A stretch of 64,000 nt of DNA from Sphingomonas echinoides ATCC 14820. Its GTDB lineage: Bacteria; Pseudomonadota; Alphaproteobacteria; Sphingomonadales; Sphingomonadaceae. The notes beneath the pieces were generated by a model that was not told where the DNA came from, searched no databases, and saw only the letters and a list, made by a program, of their open reading frames with translations. This document shows, piece by piece, positions 57,775 through 64,000 of this stretch (its first letter is position 1; each line of letters opens with the position of its first letter). The stretch is from NCBI RefSeq assembly GCF_000241465.1, contig NZ_JH584235.1:1717348-1781347 (forward strand), in the 5' to 3' direction. Position numbers and translations under genes: made by a program.

Positions 57775-58995
57775 TCATTGGAAAAGCGCGATCGGGACCG
57801 CTTGGCCCATTTTCGCATAGCCTGCCGGGGATGGGTGCAGGCCATCGCCCGAATCGAACGCCGGTGCCAGTCGCTCGGGACGCGACGGGTCGCGCATCAC
57901 CGCGTCGAAATCGACCACCGCGTCGAACACACCGGCGCTGCGGATCCAGCGGTTGATCGCGACGCGGTCGGCTTCACCGGGTGCGCCGGGATGATAATAA
58001 GCCGATCCGCCGAACGGCAGAATCGTCGCGCCGATCACCTTGATCCCGCGATCATGCGCGCGTGCGACGATTTGGCGATAGCCTTGCTCGAGATCGGCGA
58101 CGAGTGCTGTATGCTCGGCCTCCGGGACGGGATGGTCGCGCGTCAGCACGCCGAGATCGTTGACGCCCTCGAGCACGATCAGAGAGCGCACGCCCGGCTG
58201 CGCCAGAACATCGCGGTCGAGCCGCGCGAGCGCGTTGGGGCCGAGCCCGTCGCGTAGCACGCGGTTGCCGCCGATGCCCTGATTGACGATCGACAGGCCC
58301 CCGCCCAGCGGCAGGCGCATGGCGAGCACGTCGGTCCAGCGATCGTCGCCATCGGTGGTCGCGCCATGCCCGTCGGTGATCGAATCGCCGAGCGCGACGA
58401 TCGTGCCACCACATCCCGCGACATCGACGCCCGATAGGAAATACCAATGCTGGACACGTTCGCCGGCGAGCGCCGCATCCGCAGAATGGTTGCCGGCGGC
58501 GATGTAGCTGCTCGTGCGCGAACCGGGGTGCCCGGTCACCCCGCTTGGGGCCTGCGGCAGATGGAGGCTGATCGACAGCGTCGTGCGATCGGGAACCGGA
58601 AACGCGATCGGATCCGACACATAGTCGGCACCGGCTGGGATCGTCACCTGCGTGCGCCCGCCGAACGACAGCGTGTGATCGCTTCCGGCACGAACACGCG
58701 CCGACCCGCTCGCCTCGGCCAGGGCGAGATGCACCGAGTCGATCGCGAGCGGGGCGGTGCCGATTAGGTTGGAGAGGTGGATCCGCAGCCGCGCGCCGCC
58801 GCCCGACAGGCGCACCGTCTGACGCAGCGTCGCATCGCGCAATTTGGCGGCGATCCCGGTATCCGCCTGGTCCGGCTCCTTTTGCGACGATGCCCAACTC
58901 GCATGCCATTGCGCCTCGCAGGAGTGGCCGGTTGCGGCGCTCGCCAACGCAGGGGCGGCGAGCGCCAGCATCGTGGCCAGAGAACGAAGGATCAT
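57775..58995 (-). CDS. Secreted SGNH/GDSL hydrolase
   Basis: The 406-residue protein has a signal peptide (MILRSLATMLALAAPALASA). An N-terminal beta-rich part (about 25-190) starts CEAQWHASWASSQ. The SGNH core follows: block I ALGDSITDGHG with Ser205, block II GIGGNRVLRDG, block III LEGVNDLG, and the catalytic Asp-His in DSGDGLHPSPAG. Such enzymes are often esterases of plant polysaccharides; in this locus acetyl- or glucuronoyl-ester cleavage is plausible but not shown. An ATG at 59034 overlapping the MFS stop would add 13 residues before the signal peptide. Confidence 0.88.
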   Translation of the reverse strand: MILRSLATMLALAAPALASAATGHSCEAQWHASWASSQKEPDQADTGIAAKLRDATLRQTVRLSGGGARLRIHLSNLIGTAPLAIDSVHLALAEASGSARVRAGSDHTLSFGGRTQVTIPAGADYVSDPIAFPVPDRTTLSISLHLPQAPSGVTGHPGSRTSSYIAAGNHSADAALAGERVQHWYFLSGVDVAGCGGTIVALGDSITDGHGATTDGDDRWTDVLAMRLPLGGGLSIVNQGIGGNRVLRDGLGPNALARLDRDVLAQPGVRSLIVLEGVNDLGVLTRDHPVPEAEHTALVADLEQGYRQIVARAHDRGIKVIGATILPFGGSAYYHPGAPGEADRVAINRWIRSAGVFDAVVDFDAVMRDPSRPERLAPAFDSGDGLHPSPAGYAKMGQAVPIALFQ

Positions 58996-59030
58996 CGGCA
59001 AGTCTCCCGACTGGATGGCGGCACGGCGCG

Positions 59031-60302
59031 TCATGCGATCTGCTCGGGCGCGACCGGCGCGTAACGCGGCGCGAGCAGGTGGATCACGCCGAGCGCGACC
59101 AGATAGGCGCAGGATGCGACGAGGAAAATCGGCTGATAGCTGCCGAGCGTTGCCAGGATCGTGCCCGCAAACTTCGCCATGATCATCCCGCCCAGCGCCC
59201 CGGTCAGGCCGCCGAGCCCGATCACCGATCCGGCGCGCCCGCGCGGGAACAGGTCCCCCGGCAGCGCATAGACATTGGCCGAAAAACCCTGATGCGCGGC
59301 GCAGGCGAGACCGATCAGCAGTACCGCGGTCCACAGAGTGGGCGCGTGCGCGGCAAAGGCGATCGGCAGCGCGAACAAGGCGCAGGCGAACATCGCGGTC
59401 TTGCGCGCGCGGCCCGTCTGCCAGCCGCGCGACAGCAGCCGCGACGACAACCAGCCGCCGCCGATCGAACCGACATCGGCGAGCAGATACACCGCGACCA
59501 ACGGCGGCCCGAAGTCGAGCATCTTCACATGATATTGCCGGTTGAAGAAATCGGGCAGCCAGAACAGGAAGGTCCACCACACCGGATCGATCAGGAAGCG
59601 CCCGAGCATATAGGCCCAGGTCTGGCGCAGGCCGAGCAGCTTGCGCCACGCGATCGGTCGCGCGCGCTCGGCCGGCTCGCGTTCGATCCAGGCGCGTTCC
59701 TCGGCCGAGACCGCAGCATGGTCGCGCGGGCGGCGATAGAAACCGAGCCAGGCGATCAGCCACAAGATCGTCAGCGCGCCGGTGGCGATGAACGCCATCC
59801 GCCAGCCAAAGGTCACCGCGATCACCGGCACGACCAGCGGGGTGACGATCGCACCGACGTTCGACCCGGCGTTGAAGATGCCGATCGCTAGTGCGCGCTC
59901 GGATTTGGGGAACCACTCGCCCGTCGCGGCGAGGGCTGCGGGAAAGGCTCCTGCTTCGCCGATCGCGAGCGGCACGCGGGCGAACGCCATGCCGAGCGTG
60001 CTGGTGAACAGCACGTGCGCGACGTGGCCGATCGTCCACAGCGTCACCGCCAGCGCATAGCCGATCCGCGCACCGACGCGGTCGACCAGCCGACCGAACA
60101 GCACATAAGCGAGGCCGTAGGCACCCTGAAACCAGATGGCGAGATTGGCATAGCCTTGCTCGCTCCAGCCATATTGTGCCTGCAGGCTGGGTTTCAGCAC
60201 CGGCAGGACGAGACGATCGACATAACTGAGCACGACCGCGGCGAACAGCAAGCCGCAGATGACCCAGCGGACGTTCCCGCGCGGTCGCCGCTCGGCGGTC
60301 AC
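59031..60302 (-). CDS. MFS transporter, hexuronate (ExuT/ACS) type
   Basis: The 423-residue twelve-span carrier of the anion:cation symporter family starts with GTG in a GTGA overlap with manD. Motifs are [18 protein letters not shown] in span 1 and [20 protein letters not shown] between spans 2 and 3. ACS members bring in galacturonate, glucuronate or related acids with H+. Location between manD and the glucuronidase gene fits glucuronate or aldobiuronate uptake. Confidence 0.88.
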   Translation of the reverse strand: MTAERRPRGNVRWVICGLLFAAVVLSYVDRLVLPVLKPSLQAQYGWSEQGYANLAIWFQGAYGLAYVLFGRLVDRVGARIGYALAVTLWTIGHVAHVLFTSTLGMAFARVPLAIGEAGAFPAALAATGEWFPKSERALAIGIFNAGSNVGAIVTPLVVPVIAVTFGWRMAFIATGALTILWLIAWLGFYRRPRDHAAVSAEERAWIEREPAERARPIAWRKLLGLRQTWAYMLGRFLIDPVWWTFLFWLPDFFNRQYHVKMLDFGPPLVAVYLLADVGSIGGGWLSSRLLSRGWQTGRARKTAMFACALFALPIAFAAHAPTLWTAVLLIGLACAAHQGFSANVYALPGDLFPRGRAGSVIGLGGLTGALGGMIMAKFAGTILATLGSYQPIFLVASCAYLVALGVIHLLAPRYAPVAPEQIA

Positions 60303-61510
60303 CAGTTATACATCGTGCCGTCTTCGAGACGGTTCACTGGCAGGTAGGCGCGCTTGTAAGGATATTGCGCAGCGAGCACTTCGTCGAGCTCGACGCCAAG
60401 CCCCGGCTTCTCGCCCGGATGCATCATCCCGCGCTCGAAGCTATAGGCATGCGGGAACACCGCGTCGGTCTCGGGGGTGTGCCGCATATATTCCTGCACG
60501 CCGAAATTGGGCACCGACAGATCAAAATGCAAAGCGGCCGCCATGCACACCGGCGAGAGGTCGGTCGCGCCGTGGCAGCCGGTGCGGATCTGGTACAGGT
60601 CGGCGAGCGCCGCGATCCGGCGCAAATGCGTGATGCCACCGGCATGGACGACGGTCGCGCGGATATAGTCGATCAGCTGGTTTTCGATCAGATGCTTGGC
60701 ATCCCAGATCGAATTGAAGATCTCGCCCACGGCAAGCGGCGTGGTGGTGTGCTGGCGGATCAGGCGGAACGCGTCCTGATTCTCGGCGGGCGTCGCATCC
60801 TCGAGCCAGAACGGGCGGTAGGGCTCGAGATCCTTGCCGAGCCGACCTGCCTCGATCGGCGTCAGGCGGTGGTGGATGTCGTGCAGCAAATGCACGTCCC
60901 AGCCGAGCGCTTCGCGCGCCGCCTTGAACAGCTCGGGCACGACGCGCAGATATTTCTCGGTCGACCAGAGGTTTTCGGTCGGCAGATCGGCATCGGCAGG
61001 TTCGTAGAACATCTTGTCCTTCGACACGCCGTACGTGGAGGGCAGACCCGGCACGCCGCATTGCAGCCGGATCGCCTTATACCCCTGACGCTGATAATCG
61101 CGTGCGACCTCGACCGTCTCGTCGATCGAGACGCCATTGGCATGACCATAGACCATCACGCCGTCCCGGCTCGCACCACCGAGCAATTGGTAAAGCGGAA
61201 GCCCGGCGAGCTTGCCCTTAATGTCCCACAAGGCGGTGTCGACCGCAGCGATCGCGCTCATCGTCACGGGCCCGCGCCGCCAATAGGCACCCTTGTAGAG
61301 ATACTGCCAGATGTCCTCGATCCGGTGAGCATCGCGCCCGATCAGCAAGGGAATGACATGGTCGGTCAAATAGCTCGCGACCGAAAGCTCGCGCCCGTTC
61401 AGTGTTGCATCGCCCAGCCCGTAAACGCCGTCCTCGGTCTCGATCTTGAGCGTGACGAAATTGCGGCCCGGGGACGTGACGATCACCTTGGCATCGATAA
61501 TCTTGGGCAT
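60299..61510 (-). CDS. manD: D-mannonate dehydratase, enolase superfamily
   Basis: The 403-residue ManD protein converts D-mannonate to 2-keto-3-deoxygluconate; some members also use D-gluconate. It begins [20 protein letters not shown]. The mobile loop ([19 protein letters not shown]), VYGHANG with the catalytic Tyr/His, [14 protein letters not shown] (metal Asp and His), [11 protein letters not shown] and the later [12 protein letters not shown] are typical. The isomerase and reductase steps (UxaC, UxuB) that would precede it are not in the window. Confidence 0.92.
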   Translation of the reverse strand: MPKIIDAKVIVTSPGRNFVTLKIETEDGVYGLGDATLNGRELSVASYLTDHVIPLLIGRDAHRIEDIWQYLYKGAYWRRGPVTMSAIAAVDTALWDIKGKLAGLPLYQLLGGASRDGVMVYGHANGVSIDETVEVARDYQRQGYKAIRLQCGVPGLPSTYGVSKDKMFYEPADADLPTENLWSTEKYLRVVPELFKAAREALGWDVHLLHDIHHRLTPIEAGRLGKDLEPYRPFWLEDATPAENQDAFRLIRQHTTTPLAVGEIFNSIWDAKHLIENQLIDYIRATVVHAGGITHLRRIAALADLYQIRTGCHGATDLSPVCMAAALHFDLSVPNFGVQEYMRHTPETDAVFPHAYSFERGMMHPGEKPGLGVELDEVLAAQYPYKRAYLPVNRLEDGTMYNW

Positions 61511-61697
61511 GAGGTCTTTCCGTGCGAGTGGGGGAGGAAGTGGCGTGCTGCAGCAATCAGGTCGACAGGACCGTCGCCGCGCCGATCATAGGATCGAAGC
61601 AGGGGCGTGTTGCGCGAGGACTGGTATGTCCGGTCATGGCATCCTTCCTGTCGGCCGCTTCGGAGAAGCGGAGGAACGCTCTGCGGTGGCGCTCTTA

Positions 61698-61742
61698 CGA
61701 TAGCGCTACCATTCTAGATTGCGCATCATCTTGTCAATGATG
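61698..61742 (-). promoter_or_regulatory. manD operon promoter with xyl-box-like operator
   Basis: On the minus strand TTGACA (61737-61732) is followed after 20 bases by TGGTAGCGCTATCG (61711-61698). The same box follows the receptor-gene -35 at almost the same distance. The -35 also lies in a small palindrome CATCAT-N7-ATGATG (61724-61742). The leader to the manD start is near 180 bases. The -10 is not clear. Confidence 0.55.
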
Positions 61743-61796
61743 TGTGTCAGGCAGGTTGAAGCAAAAAGACGGTAAGGGCTACTCCCGTAACGGAGC

Positions 61797-62534
61797 CTAT
61801 GCCAAACCAAAGCGCTGCCGGCGCGCGGTGAGCGTCGCATCCAGCTCGGCGAGCTCCTGCACTTCGGTGGCCTGGATCAAGGCCGCGAGCACTTTGTCGA
61901 GATGCGTGCGCATGGCCGCGCGCGCCAGATCCGGATCGCGGGCCGCAAGCGCCTCGAAAATCGCGAAATGTTCGTCGATTCGCGGGCCTACCCCGGCGCG
62001 ATGCGCCTTTTGAGACAGCGCCTTTTCTTGCGGCGACCGCAGGCGGGCCTGCCACAGCGCCTCGACCGCGCCGGAAATGGCACTGTTACGCGTCGCTCTG
62101 GCAATGCTGATGTGAAACTGGTGATCGAACGCCTCGGCCTTCGCAACATCTTCGCCTGCGGCCACCAGATTGTCGAAAAGCGTTCTGAGCTGCTTGATGT
62201 CGTTCGCATCGACTCGCGTGGCCGCGATCGCGCAGGCCTCGCCCTCGATCGCGCGGCGCGCTTCCAGCAGCTCGAACGGGCCCACGCCGATCGCGGAAAA
62301 TTTGCCGCCACGCGGAGTCTTTGCGGAAACGTACACGCCCGACCCCATCCGGATGTCGACTAGGCCATCGACCTCCAGCGCGATCAATGCTTCGCGGATC
62401 GTCGGGCGCGACACATTGAAGGCCTCCGAGAGCTCACGTTCTGAGGGAAGACGCGTGCCCATCGGATACTGATCCGCGAGAATTTGCCCGCCAATCTGCC
62501 GAGCGATTTCCGCATAGAGGCGTACGGTCTTCAA
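61797..62534 (-). CDS. GntR-family regulator, FadR type
   Basis: This 245-residue regulator starts with TTG at 62534 (MKTVRLYAEIARQIGGQIL). The winged helix (about 1-75) contains YPMGTRLPSERELSEAFNVS and RPTIREALIALEVDGLVDI. The FCD effector domain (about 95-225) carries metal- or acid-binding residues in EAFDHQFHISIARATRN. UxuR, ExuR and similar FadR-type proteins repress hexuronate genes. Placed between manD and the receptor gene, it likely controls this locus in response to a uronate. Confidence 0.9.
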   Translation of the reverse strand: MKTVRLYAEIARQIGGQILADQYPMGTRLPSERELSEAFNVSRPTIREALIALEVDGLVDIRMGSGVYVSAKTPRGGKFSAIGVGPFELLEARRAIEGEACAIAATRVDANDIKQLRTLFDNLVAAGEDVAKAEAFDHQFHISIARATRNSAISGAVEALWQARLRSPQEKALSQKAHRAGVGPRIDEHFAIFEALAARDPDLARAAMRTHLDKVLAALIQATEVQELAELDATLTARRQRFGLA

Positions 62535-62656
62535 TTCCCCATCGTCCTTTCGGTTACCCTGCGGGGCACCCTATCCTCACAAAACGGGCGGCGAGGTCCG
62601 CGCGCGCAGCATGCCGCAGCAAGGCGCACAGTGCAATTATCTGAACGATTGGCCTT

Positions 62657-62725
62657 ACAAAATGCGTTTTTGTGTTTGACAGGTTGCGCCTGTCACGCCA
62701 GATGGTAGCGCAATCATAGCGCTGG
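62657..62725 (+). promoter_or_regulatory. Promoter/operator region of the TonB receptor gene
   Basis: Stacked sites are seen: a palindrome ACAAAA-TGCGT-TTTTGT (62657-62673), TTGACA as -35 (62676-62681) lying in a second perfect palindrome TGACAGG-TTGCG-CCTGTCA (62677-62695), then the box TGGTAGCGCAATCA (62703-62716) running into TAGCGCTGG. These could be sites for the neighbouring GntR protein and for a LacI-type regulator located elsewhere. Confidence 0.55.
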
Positions 62726-62763
62726 AGAACGTGGCGCGTGCAAAATTAGGAAGGGGATCTGAC

Positions 62764-64000
62764 ATGAGCTTTCTCGCCGGTGCCGCACGCCTGACACGGG
62801 GCGCGCTTCTTGGAGCGACCATTCTTTCCGGCCTTTGCGCCCAGGACGCGTTCGCACAGTCCACGCCCGTTCCGCCGCGCTCTGGCGAGCAGGCTTCCCC
62901 ACAAGAAACCTTGCCGGATACGGCGTCCGCCGAGGACATCGTGGTGACCGGCTATCGCAACAGCCTGGCGCTCTCGACGAATGCCAAGCGGGCGTCGACC
63001 GGCTTCACCGATGCGATCTTTGCCGAGGATATCGGCAAGTTCCCCGACACCAACATCGCCGAATCGTTCAATCGCATCTCCGGCGTGACCATTACGCGCG
63101 ACATTACCGGTGAGGGCACCAACGTCGCGATCCGCGGGCTAGGCTCCAACTTCACCAATGTCACGCTGAACGGCGCGCCGATCGCAGTCGCCTCCTCGGG
63201 TGCGACCGATGCCCAGGGCACCGATCGCTCGGTCGACCTCAGCTTTTTCCCGACCGATCTCTTCACCAAGCTGACCGTCAACAAGAGCTATACCGCCGAT
63301 CTGCTCGAAGGCGGTGCTGCCGGTAACGTCGATCTGCGCTCAGCCCGGCCTTTCGACCGCGCCAAGAATTACCTGGCGTATAATGTCCAAGGGTCGAAGC
63401 AAGGAGACGCGGACCGCCTCGGCATCCGTGGGTCGCTGATCGGCAGCTGGCACAATGACACGATCGGCATCCTGGCGGGCGTGTCTGGCCAGCGCTCTTT
63501 CACCGATACGCGCGGCTTCGAGACGATCGGTTACACCAACCCGGCGTTGAGCACGCCTAATAGCATCGCGGGCACGACGAACGGCGTGCAGAACACACCG
63601 ACCGCGGCGCAGACTGCGGCGGCGCAATGCACCGCCAACAACGCAAGCTGCAACAGCACTAGCGGCGGCAACTGGACCATTCCCTCTGTCGTGCCAACCG
63701 GCGCTGGTGCAGGCCTGGTAGCAGGCACCGTCATCAATCAGGCATTCCTGCTGGCGAACAATCCCGGTGCGACGATCCAGCAGATCGCCAATGCACTGCT
63801 TCCGCGGCTTGGGCGTACCTCAGACGAGCGGGGCACGCGCGACCGTGTCAACGCGATCGTCAGCGTGGAATGGCGTCCGAGCGACACGCTGCATTTCTAT
63901 GTCGATAGCCTGTATGGCTATAAGCATAACAATCTGATCCGCGAGGATATGGCGTGGATCGTGCGCAATAGCGCCATCATTCCGCTCAACGAAACCTTCG
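62764..64000 (+). CDS. TonB-dependent receptor, N-terminal part
   Basis: The gene runs off the right edge with 412 codons visible. A signal peptide (TRGALLGATILSGLCAQDAFA) is followed by a Pro-rich stretch and the TonB box region EDIVVTGYRNSLALST. The plug domain contains IGKFPDTNIAESFNRISGV, TRDITGEGTNVAIRGLG and FTNVTLNGAPI. The barrel begins after LLEGGAAGNVDLRSARPF. This subtype (IGKFPDxNxAE) is widespread in sugar-use loci of sphingomonads, Caulobacter and Xanthomonas. It probably imports xylo-oligosaccharides. The start follows GGAAGGGG. Confidence 0.93.
   Translation, partial: MSFLAGAARLTRGALLGATILSGLCAQDAFAQSTPVPPRSGEQASPQETLPDTASAEDIVVTGYRNSLALSTNAKRASTGFTDAIFAEDIGKFPDTNIAESFNRISGVTITRDITGEGTNVAIRGLGSNFTNVTLNGAPIAVASSGATDAQGTDRSVDLSFFPTDLFTKLTVNKSYTADLLEGGAAGNVDLRSARPFDRAKNYLAYNVQGSKQGDADRLGIRGSLIGSWHNDTIGILAGVSGQRSFTDTRGFETIGYTNPALSTPNSIAGTTNGVQNTPTAAQTAAAQCTANNASCNSTSGGNWTIPSVVPTGAGAGLVAGTVINQAFLLANNPGATIQQIANALLPRLGRTSDERGTRDRVNAIVSVEWRPSDTLHFYVDSLYGYKHNNLIREDMAWIVRNSAIIPLNETF

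Overview
The window looks like a chromosomal segment of a Sphingomonas-type alphaproteobacterium. It is GC-rich with compact operons and ATGA/GTGA overlaps. It carries the alphaproteobacterial cell-cycle regulator SciP, the HisZ form of ATP phosphoribosyltransferase, and a TonB-dependent receptor plus polysaccharide-use locus typical of sphingomonads. No phage, plasmid, CRISPR or rRNA genes were seen.

Layout, left to right. 1-0.9 kb: the start of an extensin-like lipoprotein gene and a DUF4328 membrane protein. 1-7.8 kb: serC-serA-[DUF559 element]-hisZ-purA, with an esterase gene on the other strand. 7.9-12.1 kb: a tightly overlapped catabolic-looking operon (haloalkane dehalogenase, DUF1330, DsbA/HCCA-isomerase-like, DUF4345, sulfatase). 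12.2-21.1 kb: a YciB-like gene and the complete kdpFABCDE potassium system, including the 29-residue KdpF. 21.1-23.2 kb: a family 2 glycosyltransferase and cytochrome b561. 23.2-29.1 kb: a pentose phosphate block on the minus strand (rpiA, tkt, tal, gnd, HAD phosphatase). 29.2-31.8 kb: a small unknown membrane protein, DedA, periplasmic MsrA and PdeM. 31.9-37.4 kb: kup, then ligD and ku (NHEJ). 37.5-40.9 kb: pdxH, CDF transporter, PhzF, mnmA. 41-43.2 kb: small unknown protein, sciP, two GlsB-type proteins, SIMPL protein. 43.5-49.2 kb: RND efflux pair and DUF445 protein. 49.2-54.3 kb: HAD-IB phosphatase, an Mla-type lipid ABC operon and a cyclophilin. 54.45 kb: tRNA-Ser(GGA). 54.8-64 kb: a glucuronoxylan/hexuronate locus (GH115 alpha-glucuronidase, SGNH hydrolase, MFS hexuronate carrier, ManD, GntR regulator, TonB receptor running off the right edge).

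How the genes fit together. In the last locus the receptor would import oligosaccharides, GH115 would release (methyl)glucuronic acid, the MFS protein would import it, and ManD would feed it to KDG. The manD and receptor promoters share a 14-bp box resembling the xyl-box described in Xanthomonas. The Kdp genes sit behind an 11-bp-spaced direct repeat that fits a KdpE site.

The most unusual feature is a small DUF559 (Vsr-like endonuclease fold) gene framed exactly by 37-38-bp inverted repeats and placed inside the serine/histidine operon. An empty pair of similar architecture lies between ku and ligD, and in three places the end of such a repeat appears to serve as the Shine-Dalgarno sequence of the next gene. 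A second palindrome family (CCCCGGC...GCCGGGG arms) sits in four operon gaps and once inside ligD.
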